DNA from: JAJCYL01 sp965206015
GTDB taxonomy: Bacteria; Bacteroidota; Bacteroidia; Cytophagales; Cyclobacteriaceae
Reading direction: 5' to 3'
Length of the DNA: 64,000 nt
NCBI GenBank assembly: GCA_965206015.1
Contig: CBDBIW010000010.1
Location: forward strand, 335,102 to 399,101
Made by a program: the position numbers and the translations under genes
Shown here: in pieces, positions 27,761 to 36,720 of the stretch
Numbering within the stretch: position 1 is the first letter of the stretch
Layout: the number at the start of each line of letters is the position of its first letter
The notes under the pieces: generated by a model
The model's input: the letters and a program-made list of their open reading frames with translations, nothing else
Database searches by the model: none
Told to the model about the DNA's origin: nothing

Positions 27761-27910
27761 ATGGCTAAGCCAATTAAAGAAACTCCTGTACTTACAGGAG
27801 AAGATGCCAGAAGGTTCATAGAGCAAACAAACAACGTTGTTAAGGTGTCTCCTGAACTAAAAGCTCGTATGCAGGCTAACTACGAGCGCATGTCTGCTAT
27901 TGCCAAATAA
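27761..27910 (+). CDS. Small antitoxin-like protein, 49 aa
   Basis: A 49-residue protein from ATG 27761, charged and helical (GEDARRFIEQTNNVVKV, SPELKARMQANYERM). Its last codons overlap the TTG start of the GNAT gene by 11 bases, the usual arrangement of an antitoxin preceding its toxin. Function is inferred from position and size only; no ribbon-helix-helix fold is certain. Confidence 0.65.
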   Translation: MAKPIKETPVLTGEDARRFIEQTNNVVKVSPELKARMQANYERMSAIAK

Positions 27911-28442
27911 TTTAGACCCATTACCGTTTTCAATAGTCAGGTTGACGCCTGATCACTCATTCAAACCATTTGATTGTAGTGATCCTGATTTGAACGACTT
28001 CCTTCTTAACGATGCAAAACCATCAATGGCTGAGCTTCTTACTGTTACTTATGTTCTTGAGGATGAAGGTCAAACTGTTGGATTTTACAGTCTAATGAAT
28101 GATAAGATTTCTCATGACGACTTTGGCAGCAGAAATCAATTCAAGAAAATAATAAAAGGGTTATTCAGTTCAAAGAAACAATTCAAGAGCTATCCGGCTA
28201 TGAAAATTGCCCGACTCGCTATTAATAACAGTCATCAAGGGCAGGAAATAGGAACTGCAACGCTAGACTTTCTTAAGCTGTGGTTTAGAGAAAATAATAA
28301 GACCGGATGCCGATTTATAACTGTTGATGCATATAGTCAATCCCTCAGATTCTATGAAAAGAACGGGTTTAAGTATATGACTAAGCATGATTTAAATTCG
28401 GACACCCGGGCAATGTTCTATAATCTACATCAAGACATCTAG
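27900..28442 (+). CDS. GNAT-family acetyltransferase, TacT-like toxin candidate
   Basis: About 180 residues. FDCSDPDLNDFLLNDAKPS near the N-terminus is the TacT-type start, then the GNAT core: MKIARLAINNSHQGQEIGT is motif A with the acetyl-CoA loop (Q-G-x-x-I-G), and FITVDAYSQSLRFYEKNGF is motif B. TacT/AtaT toxins acetylate aminoacyl-tRNA; this role is an inference from the family and the upstream small ORF. The TTG start at 27900 overlaps the partner gene. Confidence 0.78.
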   Translation: MPNNLDPLPFSIVRLTPDHSFKPFDCSDPDLNDFLLNDAKPSMAELLTVTYVLEDEGQTVGFYSLMNDKISHDDFGSRNQFKKIIKGLFSSKKQFKSYPAMKIARLAINNSHQGQEIGTATLDFLKLWFRENNKTGCRFITVDAYSQSLRFYEKNGFKYMTKHDLNSDTRAMFYNLHQDI

Positions 28443-28453
28443 AAGGATGAGGA

Positions 28454-29002
28454 TTATCCTCTCGGCTTCCAGGGAATTTCTTTTGCCCCCGATTCGTGGC
28501 TAATTTTTCGGGATAGGGTGAACAAATAATCAGATAATCGATTCAGGTACTGGATCACTAAAGGTTCAACCTGAGACTCTTGAGATAAAGCAACCGCCAA
28601 TCGTTCGCTTCGCCTGCAAATACATCTGGCAATATGACAAATAGATACGGCCTCGTGCCCTCCGGGTAAAACAAAGTTTTTAAGTTCCGGTACCTCGGTA
28701 TCCATCTGGTCAATATTTCTTTCCAGAATCTCAATATCAGCATTGGTCAAATCTGGCTTGACAATATTTTCTTTAAGCGGGTCAGCGGCTAACGATGAAC
28801 CTAAGGTAAATAGCCTTTCCTGGATTTGAATAAGAAAACCTTCCCTGTTTTGGTTGACCGGTTGATCCCTTAACAAACCCATATATGAATTGAGTTCATC
28901 GACAGTGCCGCAGGATTCAATTCTGAGATGGGACTTTGAAACTCTTGTTCCACCTAATAAAGCTGTTTCACCTCTGTCGCCAGTTTTGGTATATATCTTC
29001 AT
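28454..29002 (-). CDS. Cob(I)alamin adenosyltransferase, PduO/MMAB type
   Basis: About 182 residues from ATG 29002 (MKIYTKTGDRGETALLGG), the conserved start of the PduO family; an ATG 15 bases earlier is less likely. TVDELNSYMGLLR, FVLPGGHEAVSICHIARCIC and RRSERLAVAL complete the ATP/corrinoid site. It adenosylates cob(I)alamin to coenzyme B12, needed for instance by methylmalonyl-CoA mutase. Confidence 0.93.
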   Translation of the reverse strand: MKIYTKTGDRGETALLGGTRVSKSHLRIESCGTVDELNSYMGLLRDQPVNQNREGFLIQIQERLFTLGSSLAADPLKENIVKPDLTNADIEILERNIDQMDTEVPELKNFVLPGGHEAVSICHIARCICRRSERLAVALSQESQVEPLVIQYLNRLSDYLFTLSRKISHESGAKEIPWKPRG

Positions 29003-29032
29003 AAGGTAAAGTTCCACGAATTCACTCGGGGA

Positions 29033-29438
29033 TTATTTGAAGTAATTGCTGTTGGCCGATATAATCTCATGATGAAAATTTTCAAGAGCACTGAAATCAT
29101 AATCATGAGTGACCAGCTTCAAATCTTGCTTTTTACAGAATTCGGCAAAGTAAATGTCATTAAAATCTGCCTTATCGCAATTGGCTAGCATTGTCCTCAT
29201 CTCCTCTTTATTAAAAATCCCTGTTAACAAACTGCATGCCTTAAGAATATTTTCCGTTGATTAAATACTTCTTTGCCAGTATTTCCAAAAAGAAAGTTGA
29301 ATATTTTCCTATAACAGGCGTTGCTACATCTGCGTATTGAGGAGAATTCAAATACATCCATACATTTGAATCAATGAAAAACTTGTCATTCGACTCAGAA
29401 GAGAAGTCTGCAATGGATGTAATATCAGTCCTCATCAA
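29033..29438 (-). pseudogene. PIN-domain protein with one frameshift
   Basis: The first frame (from 29438) has FFIDSNVWMYLNSP, the first PIN aspartate, and ends YLINGKYS at a TAA near 29241. A one-base shift at an AAAA run (around 29252) continues in the second frame as NILKACSLLTGIFNKEE, then DFNDIYFAEFCKKQDLKLVT and HDYDF, carrying the remaining PIN acidic residues, to 29033. Apart from that single shift the domain is complete, so this may be a recent mutation, a read error, or recoding. Its start overlaps the DUF4325 gene by 14 bases. Confidence 0.8.
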
Positions 29439-29769
29439 TTAAATCAATATTATCCAAATCGGATTTGTTTGCTATACCAAACCTTTTCTTTGCATGGTCT
29501 GTAACAATTTTCAATAGTGAGGCGTCATCCCGACTTAGGTTTTTTAGCCTTAAGAGTTTGCGGATTTGTTCTGGGGAATATTGCCTGTAAAGTTTGCCAA
29601 TAGCAGTATTCAAGAACGCAGAAATCATTATTTCAATTCCCTCGAAATCGAGATCAACGGTCTCTTTTTCCCCAAACCCTTCAATAATTACATTGTAAAG
29701 TTTTTCGCCGTCTACTGCAGATACTGCCAGATGATTTTTAGTGTAATCTTTAACCTTAAGATACATCAC
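29425..29769 (-). CDS. STAS-like (DUF4325) protein
   Basis: 114 residues. The stretch VDLDFEGIEIMISAFLNTAI, followed by GKLYRQYSPEQIRKLL, is the STAS-like DUF4325 pattern (usually V-D-F-x-G-V then S-F-L-x-x-x-G-x-L). Start is GTG 29769 or ATG 29766, overlapping the small upstream gene. STAS-like proteins often partner with signalling ATPases or toxins; here the partner is a PIN protein. The role is unknown. Confidence 0.75.
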   Translation of the reverse strand: MMYLKVKDYTKNHLAVSAVDGEKLYNVIIEGFGEKETVDLDFEGIEIMISAFLNTAIGKLYRQYSPEQIRKLLRLKNLSRDDASLLKIVTDHAKKRFGIANKSDLDNIDLIDED

Positions 29770-29911
29770 AAAATATTTTAATGTCTATTTCCTCAGCCAA
29801 ATAATAAGTGTTCTGATCCCTTGCAAAAAAATCGAATGCTTCCTGATCCGTCTTCAAACTCGAGGGCATCATCAACTCATCCTTTGAACTAAAACTACTC
29901 AACAGACCCAT
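29756..29911 (-). CDS. Small first gene of the STAS-like/PIN operon, 51 aa
   Basis: ATG 29911 opens a 51-residue frame (MGLLSSFSSKDELMMPSSLK; later AFDFFARDQNTYYLAEE) that ends at TAA 29756 and overlaps the DUF4325 start by about 14 bases. The overlap and acidic composition suggest translational coupling and a real gene. No family is recognised. Confidence 0.5.
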   Translation of the reverse strand: MGLLSSFSSKDELMMPSSLKTDQEAFDFFARDQNTYYLAEEIDIKIFCDVS

Positions 29912-29939
29912 ATTCTATCTAACTATTGTCTTCAATTTA

Positions 29940-30647
29940 TCAGACACTTACTTTCCTAATATCCTTATTAACTTCATCGGACTCAATCAGACCATCTTGG
30001 AGTCGAATTATTCGGTGTGCATACTTGGCAATGTTCTCCTCGTGAGTGACCATGATCACTGTATTTCCTTTGTGGTGGATCTCCTGGAATAAATCCATGA
30101 TGCTGTAAGATGTTTTTGAGTCGAGGTTTCCAGTTGGTTCATCGGCTAGAATGATACTAGGCTTGTTTACCAAAGCCCTTGCAATGGCAACTCGCTGTCG
30201 CTGTCCACCGGAAAGTTCACTGGGTTTATGTGATGACCGGTCTTTTAACTCGACATCTTCTAAAACTTGTAATGCAATTTCCTCACGCTCCTGACGAGAA
30301 TATCCTGCATACACCAACGGTAATGCTACATTCTCTAAAGCTGAAGCCCTGGGAAGGAGGTTGAATGTTTGAAATACAAACCCGATTTCTTGATTTCTAA
30401 TCTCGGCTAGCTCATTTTCAGTAAGGTGACTAACATCCTTATTGTTCAAAATATATTTCCCTGAGGTTGGTGAATCCAAACACCCAACAATGTTCATCAA
30501 GGTTGATTTTCCCGAACCGGATGGTCCCATAAATGCCACATATTCTCCCCTATCAATTTTTATAGAAATGGATTTTAAGGCATGAATGGTCTCGCTACCC
30601 ATTACATATCTTTTCGATATCTGGTCCGTATCAATTACTGCCGGCAT
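29940..30647 (-). CDS. ABC transporter ATP-binding protein (MacB/LolD type)
   Basis: 235 residues. Walker A GPSGSGKST, Q-loop VFQTFNLLPRASALENV, signature LSGGQRQRVAIARAL and Walker B IILADEPTGNLDS are all intact; the LLPRASALENVALPL segment is typical of MacB/LolD ATPases. It would pair with an FtsX-type permease; none is adjacent, so it may serve the permease at 22.6-24.9 kb or others elsewhere. Confidence 0.93.
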   Translation of the reverse strand: MPAVIDTDQISKRYVMGSETIHALKSISIKIDRGEYVAFMGPSGSGKSTLMNIVGCLDSPTSGKYILNNKDVSHLTENELAEIRNQEIGFVFQTFNLLPRASALENVALPLVYAGYSRQEREEIALQVLEDVELKDRSSHKPSELSGGQRQRVAIARALVNKPSIILADEPTGNLDSKTSYSIMDLFQEIHHKGNTVIMVTHEENIAKYAHRIIRLQDGLIESDEVNKDIRKVSV

Positions 30648-30796
30648 AATAGCTCAAAGAAAGTCATTTTTTTATCACTCTATAGGTCTCTGACGGTCGA
30701 AGCTGTCTTATTTAGAACTGCATGTCATTACTACTTTAACCTTTAACATATAATTTAATAGCATTGATTCTCCACCCCCCACATCATTTTAAGTGA

Positions 30797-31717
30797 TCAC
30801 TCAAAGTTATCTACTTCCTTGTAGGCGTTAATCACTCTTACCTCACCTACTTTACCGTCCTCAGAATTGCCGTGCTCCATTCCAATGATGCCTTTGAAGC
30901 CTTTACTATGGATATGCTTAAAGACGTTTTTGTAATTGATTTCACCTGAAGTAGGTTCTTTTCTTCCAGGATTATCCCCCACCTGAAAGTAGGCTATCTC
31001 ATCCCATGCCAAATCAATATTGGGAATCAGATTTCCTTCGGTGATCTGTTGGTGATAGAGGTCATCGAGGATTTTGCATGACGGGCTGTCTACCGCTTTA
31101 CAAATTTCATAGGCCTGAGCCACTTTGGTTAGAAATAAACCAGGATGATTTCGGAAGTTTAGTGGCTCCAATACTATAATCAAGCCGTGTAGTTCGAGAA
31201 TGTCGCATGCTCGCTTTAAAGTTTCTACGACGTTTGCTGTTTGATATCCAAAATCCTTTTTTAAAGCCAAGTGACCCGGAACAACGGTCATCCATGTAGC
31301 ATTAACTCTTTTAGCAACCTCAACTGACTGCTTTATTTCACTTAGAAATTGATCCCTCTTGTCACCGGCACCTAATGTTAAGCTTGGCTCATTCCAATAG
31401 ATGGTGTGCGCTACAAAAACACCCATTTCAATTCCATTTCTTGACATTCTACCAGCAATTTTTTTCTGAATTGCAATCTCTCGATTTCGCATTTCATTGT
31501 CTTCCAAGGCTCTGAAACCCTGATCAGCCATGAAATCCAGCTGACTCATCAGATCATCCCCTGCGCTATTCTTGAACATGCCAAAATGCGGGGCGTACTT
31601 CAGTTTGAAATTGACTTTTTGTTCTCTATTTGAATAGGCAGATGCCGTCAAATTCATCCCAAAAACTGGAAGTGTCGCTGCTAATAAATTACTCTTTAAA
31701 AAATTTCGTCTTTGCAT
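30797..31717 (-). CDS. Tat-exported sugar isomerase/epimerase-like TIM barrel
   Basis: 306 residues. The N-terminus MQRRNFLKSNLLAATLPVFG is a twin-arginine signal. The mature part has xylose-isomerase-like TIM-barrel features of the hydroxypyruvate-isomerase group: TWMTVVPG, IIVLEPLNFR (metal-binding Glu), CKILDDLYHQQ, and GMEHGNSEDG. Substrate unknown; probably periplasmic carbohydrate or acid metabolism. Confidence 0.88.
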   Translation of the reverse strand: MQRRNFLKSNLLAATLPVFGMNLTASAYSNREQKVNFKLKYAPHFGMFKNSAGDDLMSQLDFMADQGFRALEDNEMRNREIAIQKKIAGRMSRNGIEMGVFVAHTIYWNEPSLTLGAGDKRDQFLSEIKQSVEVAKRVNATWMTVVPGHLALKKDFGYQTANVVETLKRACDILELHGLIIVLEPLNFRNHPGLFLTKVAQAYEICKAVDSPSCKILDDLYHQQITEGNLIPNIDLAWDEIAYFQVGDNPGRKEPTSGEINYKNVFKHIHSKGFKGIIGMEHGNSEDGKVGEVRVINAYKEVDNFE

Positions 31718-31779
31718 GAGTCTTGAATTAATATTTGATAAAGCAAGTTAAAATTGATTGTTTCTGCAACCCTTTAATG

Positions 31780-32520
31780 CTATTTAAAAAAGATAAATAT
31801 TGCACCTACAGTTGTAAGTAGCAATATCAATTTGCGGTAACTCCCTTCCTGTATTCTTCTCACCAACTTAATGCCAACAATAATCCCCAAAATTATACCT
31901 GGCAAAAGATAGAGGTTAATGAGGAGAGTTTCTGAATTAATGGTATTCCAGACAAACAAATGAAAGGGAGTCTTGCAAAGGTTCATGATAAGAAAGAGCC
32001 AGGCAGCCGTACCTATGAACTGCTCTTTTGGAATACGCATGGCCAGGAAAAAGAGATTGGCAAAACCACCTGCAAGGTTACCCACCATGGTGGCAAATCC
32101 TGCAGACAGACCCATGCCAGTTGCAAAAGGCCAATGGGTTGGAACAGAATCTGATTTATTTCTTTCCCACCAAAACATAACCACCACATTGGTCAATATG
32201 ATGATGGCCATGCCCTGTTTAAATACATCTTCTGGAAGATCCTTGCCGAAATAAACTCCAATCAATACTCCAATAATCGCCCAGGGCAAGAATTGCCTGA
32301 CATATTTCCATTGTGCATGTCTATTGTAGTGCATGACAGCAAAAGTATCTCCCGATACCAGCATAGGAACGATTATGCCGGTCGAAGCTCTACTGCCAAA
32401 AGCGAAGGCCATAACCACAACGATAGCCACATCGATACCCTTAACCCCAGCCTTTGCTACTCCCAAAATAAAGGCACCCGTTAACGCAAGTGCCCAATCA
32501 TGCCATTGCAGGTTTTCCAT
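31780..32520 (-). CDS. Sulfite exporter TauE/SafE family permease
   Basis: About 246 residues from ATG 32520 (MENLQWHDWALAL); an upstream in-frame extension to 32595 has no hydrophobic or family features. Eight or so helices, with GAFILGVAKAGVKG and GLSAGFATMVGNLAGGFANLFF, the two family half-repeats. Likely exports sulfite, sulfoacetate or related anions; the specific substrate is not visible. Confidence 0.87.
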   Translation of the reverse strand: MENLQWHDWALALTGAFILGVAKAGVKGIDVAIVVVMAFAFGSRASTGIIVPMLVSGDTFAVMHYNRHAQWKYVRQFLPWAIIGVLIGVYFGKDLPEDVFKQGMAIIILTNVVVMFWWERNKSDSVPTHWPFATGMGLSAGFATMVGNLAGGFANLFFLAMRIPKEQFIGTAAWLFLIMNLCKTPFHLFVWNTINSETLLINLYLLPGIILGIIVGIKLVRRIQEGSYRKLILLLTTVGAIFIFFK

Positions 32521-32609
32521 TTCTATATTACAGGGACATCCAGCAATATAACGCATCGTGAGATAATCAATACAAACACGAAATTCTTTCCCCAATCTAT
32601 TCGTTAATC

Positions 32610-32912
32610 TTACTCGCTAAGTTTAAAATGGGGATTGTAAATAATTGCAATAGCATTATTCCAAGGGTCAAATATCTCCGTTAACAAATCAATTTTTTTG
32701 ATGCGATCTGTTCTGAAATCCCGGTAATCTTGTCGTAGGCGACAGCAGGCTATCAAATGCCATCGATTACTGTAGTAAGCAAGCCCTAAAGATTCGATAT
32801 CTCTTTCGGTTGTCTGTTCATTGTCATTAGCCAGATGGCTGATGTTACTACCACCAATTGCTAATATTCTGATGTCATCAAAATATTCGTGAACCGTTAA
32901 TATATAACACAT
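32610..32912 (-). pseudogene. WYL-domain (YafY-like) regulator fragment
   Basis: About 100 residues resembling the middle of a WYL transcriptional regulator: ERDIESLGLAYYSNRWHLIA and RLRQDYRDFRTDRIKKIDLL. The helix-turn-helix N-terminus and the WYL C-terminal extension are missing, and no continuation exists upstream to the DUF5916 gene. A relic. Confidence 0.72.
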
Positions 32913-32998
32913 ATTGCATGGTCGAGTCTTTGATTATACTGGGTTAGAAACGACTTTTGCGGGAACAATCTATAATACTTGGGGATGGTAAGGGTAGG

Positions 32999-35251
32999 AT
33001 GAGGCATAAGATTTTAACATTGACAATGCTTTTTGCCAGTTTCTGGTCAATGGCACAGCAGGTTTTGCAGGAATCTGGCAGTGCAGTCAATCCCCTTTTC
33101 ACGCAAGAGAAAATCATTGCTGATGGTGAATTGGATGAACCTATCTGGCAGGAAGCCGAAGTGGTCAGTGACTTTTGGTTGCAGTTTCCAGTTGATTCGG
33201 TAAGGGCGCAAGGTCAAACGGAAGTGAGGATGGTTTATGACGAGAATTTTCTTTATGTAGCGGTCAAAGCCCTGACCGTACATGACAAATATGTAGTACC
33301 TTCCTTAAAGCGGGATTTTACTTTCCCGGGAAACGATAATGTCAGTCTCGTTTTTGACACTTTCAATGACCAGACCAATGCGTTTATGTTTGGCATGAAC
33401 GCATATGGTGTGCGCCGTGAAGCACTGATCGCCAATGGAGGCAGACAGTTTGGAGATTTTCAATCTTCGTGGGACAATAAGTGGAACGGAAATGCCTCCA
33501 AACATGACGGTTATTGGACAGCAGAGTTTGCAATCCCTTTCAAAACCTTCAGGTACAACGAAGGAGCCAAAGAATGGAGGTACAACATTTATCGAAATGA
33601 CACGCAATTCAATGAACAGTCCACTTTAAATCGGATTCCACAAAACCAGTTGGTCATGGACCTCTCCTACATGGATAAGGTCAACTGGCCTGAACCGCTG
33701 AAAAAGCCGGGACGGAATATCTCTTTTATTCCTTATGCCACTAGTGGGCTTTCCCGTGACTTTGAGGATGCAGAACAAGATAATGCTGATTTTAATGCCG
33801 ATGTGGGATTTGACGCCAAACTGGCCGTTACTTCCGGTTTGAACCTCGATCTAACCGTCAATCCCGATTTCTCACAGGTGGAAGTTGACCAGCAGGTGAC
33901 CAACCTTGACCGCTTCGAGATTTTCTTTCCGGAACGAAGACAATTTTTCCTGGAGAATGCTGACTTATTTAGCAGTTTCGGACTTAGCAGAGTCAATCCG
34001 TTCTTCTCCAGAAGAATTGGCGTAGCCACAGATACAACAACAGGCCAAAACATCCAAAACCCCATTCATTATGGGATGAGGTTGAGCGGAAAAATAAATG
34101 ATCAGTTAAGAGTAGGTCTTCTCAATATGCAAACCGCAAAAGAGTCTGACAATGGGCTGCCATCATTCAACTACACGGTGGCCGCCATTCAACAACGGGT
34201 ATTTGAACGTTCAAACATCTCTTTCATTTTTGCTAATAAGCAAGCCATTAACCCCAGTGAGAGCGGTGGTGATTTTAATGATTTCAACCGCGTTGCCGGA
34301 TTGGAATACCGGTTATTCTCCACCAGCAATCGCTGGCTTGGAAAGGCTTTTTATCATCAGTCTTTTTCACCTGATAACGCTGCCCACAATTTTACTCAGG
34401 GACTGCAATTGGAATATCGCTTAAGGAAATATCGTTTTGAATGGGCCCATGTGATGGCAGGTAATGGCTTTGATGCTGAAGTGGGTTTTGTACCTCGTCG
34501 TGATTACTTCCTTATGAGCCCGGAGTTTCAACTCTTTTTCTATCCTTCCGGAACGATTGTGAATCAACATAGCTTTAATGTTGACACTCGCCTTTTTTAC
34601 CAGATCGGGAAGGGTGGGAATACGTTCTTAGACCCTTGGAGTATCGGGGAAAGGCAATTCGAATTCACCTGGGAATTTCAGTTTGCGGACAATACACAAG
34701 GATCTATCCAATCGACTACTAATCGGGTTACTCTGTTAAATGACTTTGACCCAACGCGGATTCAGGAGGACGATATTTTCTTGCAGGCAGGTAACACCTA
34801 TGACTTCGTGGATGTCACCTTCAAGTATGCCTCTGATCAACGAAAAGCAGTGTTTTTTAATTTGGAACCCACGGTTGGTCAATTCTTTAGTGGTTTCAGA
34901 ACCGGTCTTGCGGGAGCATTAAATTATCGATTCCAACCCTACGGTATCATTGCTTTCAATTTCAATTATAACCACATCGACCTGGATGATCCTTTTGAAA
35001 CGGCCGATGTCTGGCTACTTGGACCACGACTGGATGTTACATTCAGCAAAAAGGTGTTTTGGACTACATTCCTTCAGTATAATAGTCAGTTAGACAATCT
35101 GAACATCAATGCTCGTTTCCAATGGCGTTTTGCACCCGTGTCGGATTTCTTCCTGGTTTATACCGACAATTACCTGGTAGACACGTTCAGCAATTTCGAA
35201 AAGCGAAATCGGACAGTGGTAGCCAAGTTGACGTACTGGCTGAATATTTAA
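32999..35251 (+). CDS. DUF5916 outer-membrane protein with CBM9-like N-terminus
   Basis: About 750 residues from ATG 32999 (MRHKILTLTMLFASFWSMAQ, a signal peptide); an earlier start at 32957 would place 14 residues before the signal. The N-terminal ~200 residues look like a carbohydrate-binding family 9 sandwich (DGELDEPIWQEAE, TEVRMVYDENFLYVAV), and the rest is a beta-barrel (NLDLTVNPDFSQVEVDQQ, then FPERRQFFLENADLF) as in DUF5916. Located in the outer membrane; substrate unknown. Confidence 0.9.
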   Translation: MRHKILTLTMLFASFWSMAQQVLQESGSAVNPLFTQEKIIADGELDEPIWQEAEVVSDFWLQFPVDSVRAQGQTEVRMVYDENFLYVAVKALTVHDKYVVPSLKRDFTFPGNDNVSLVFDTFNDQTNAFMFGMNAYGVRREALIANGGRQFGDFQSSWDNKWNGNASKHDGYWTAEFAIPFKTFRYNEGAKEWRYNIYRNDTQFNEQSTLNRIPQNQLVMDLSYMDKVNWPEPLKKPGRNISFIPYATSGLSRDFEDAEQDNADFNADVGFDAKLAVTSGLNLDLTVNPDFSQVEVDQQVTNLDRFEIFFPERRQFFLENADLFSSFGLSRVNPFFSRRIGVATDTTTGQNIQNPIHYGMRLSGKINDQLRVGLLNMQTAKESDNGLPSFNYTVAAIQQRVFERSNISFIFANKQAINPSESGGDFNDFNRVAGLEYRLFSTSNRWLGKAFYHQSFSPDNAAHNFTQGLQLEYRLRKYRFEWAHVMAGNGFDAEVGFVPRRDYFLMSPEFQLFFYPSGTIVNQHSFNVDTRLFYQIGKGGNTFLDPWSIGERQFEFTWEFQFADNTQGSIQSTTNRVTLLNDFDPTRIQEDDIFLQAGNTYDFVDVTFKYASDQRKAVFFNLEPTVGQFFSGFRTGLAGALNYRFQPYGIIAFNFNYNHIDLDDPFETADVWLLGPRLDVTFSKKVFWTTFLQYNSQLDNLNINARFQWRFAPVSDFFLVYTDNYLVDTFSNFEKRNRTVVAKLTYWLNI

Positions 35252-35355
35252 GGGTTTCGACACCCCCTATCTGTTCTAATAATGGGCATTATATTTATGA
35301 CAAACAAAATCTCCTTGACCTCCATTACATTTCAATGTACTGATCCATAAACTTC

Positions 35356-35363
35356 TAAATTTG
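35356..35363 (+). promoter_or_regulatory. -7 element upstream of the dehydrogenase gene
   Basis: TAAATTTG is an exact TAnnTTTG match, 26 bases before the ATG at 35390. The -33 region (TTTC near 35330-35333) is only partly like TTTG. Confidence 0.4.
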
Positions 35364-35389
35364 TAGCTCTAAAACCAAGGCAAGCTATT

Positions 35390-36598
35390 ATGATCAAAAT
35401 AGGGATCATTCGAGAAGGCAAAACCCCACCAGATCACCGCACACCTCTGACACCATTGCAGACACGACATATAAATGAAACATTTTCCAATATTAAAGTA
35501 GTATGTCAGACTAGCGAAATTCGATGTTACAATGATGCACTATACAGGGATGAGGGTGTAGATATCGTTGAAAATTTGAATGAATGTGATATTATCCTCG
35601 GTGTGAAGGAAATTGAATTTCCAGACCTGTTGGAAGGCAAAACATACCTTTTCTTTTCCCATACAATAAAAGAACAAGCCTACAACCGGAAATTATTGCA
35701 GGAAATAATAAAGAAGAAAATACGGCTCATCGACTATGAAACATTGACAAGTACCGGGGGCGTAAGGATTATTGCATTTGGGAGATGGGCTGGAATCGTC
35801 GGAGCATATAATGGTCTCTATACTTATGGGAAACGCTACAATGCCTATCACCTTCGAAGAGCACATGAATGCCTTGACTATGATGATCTGAAAACAGAAT
35901 ACTCAAAAGTAAAGCTACCAGCGATTAAGATCGCCCTCACTGGAGGAGGGAGGGTCTCAAAAGGGGCCATGGAAGTATTGAACGGGCTCAAAATAAGGAA
36001 AGTCACTGCGGCAGAATATCTTGAAAGGTATTTTCCTGAACCTGTATACACCCAGCTAAACAATCGGGATTACACTACACACAAAGAAGGGATTCCCTTT
36101 AATCTTGAAGAGTTTTTTCAACATCCCGAAAATTTTGAAAATGATTTTAAGAAATATACCCGGGAAACAGATTTACTGATTGGAGCAGCTTTTTGGAATC
36201 CTTCCGCACCAGTACTTTTCTCTCCGGAAGACGCTTCTCAAAGTGATTTCAAAATCAAAATTATAGCCGACATCACCTGCGATATTGAAGGGTCAATCCC
36301 CTCTACCAGGAGGTCCTCTACTATCGAAAATCCTATATATGATTTTGAACCAACTCAAAATAAAATTGCCCCACCTTTCTCAGATGAGGGTAACATGAGT
36401 GTGATGGCCGTGGACAATTTGCCTTGTGAGCTTCCAAGAAACGCATCCGAAGATTTCGGGGATCAGTTAATCCAGAATGTCATCCCGCACCTTGTTGGAG
36501 ATGATAGCGATGGCATAATTAAGCGAGCAACAATTGTAAACAATGGTCAGCTGACTGATGAATTTAAATACCTTACAAATTATTTGCACGGCAAATAG
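35390..36598 (+). CDS. Saccharopine/alanine dehydrogenase-like enzyme
   Basis: 402 residues. The N-terminus IKIGIIREGKTPPDHRTPLTP is the alanine-dehydrogenase/PNT-N substrate-binding start; FFSHTIKEQAYNRKLLQ and LIDYETLTSTGGVRIIAFG follow as in lysine-forming saccharopine dehydrogenases. The Rossmann loop IALTGGGRVSKGAMEVL is near residue 185. Likely NAD(P)-linked and acting on saccharopine or a related amino acid; the precise reaction is uncertain. Confidence 0.85.
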   Translation: MIKIGIIREGKTPPDHRTPLTPLQTRHINETFSNIKVVCQTSEIRCYNDALYRDEGVDIVENLNECDIILGVKEIEFPDLLEGKTYLFFSHTIKEQAYNRKLLQEIIKKKIRLIDYETLTSTGGVRIIAFGRWAGIVGAYNGLYTYGKRYNAYHLRRAHECLDYDDLKTEYSKVKLPAIKIALTGGGRVSKGAMEVLNGLKIRKVTAAEYLERYFPEPVYTQLNNRDYTTHKEGIPFNLEEFFQHPENFENDFKKYTRETDLLIGAAFWNPSAPVLFSPEDASQSDFKIKIIADITCDIEGSIPSTRRSSTIENPIYDFEPTQNKIAPPFSDEGNMSVMAVDNLPCELPRNASEDFGDQLIQNVIPHLVGDDSDGIIKRATIVNNGQLTDEFKYLTNYLHGK

Positions 36599-36720
36599 TT
36601 ACATTTTTAAAACTTTTGGGTTAAAAATTGTTAAAGAAAGTATCTATTCTCACTCCTGTCCGTTTTTAGCATTAAGTTGGTTAACTTTTAAAATTCAAGA
36701 AGGACGATAATATTAAAATT

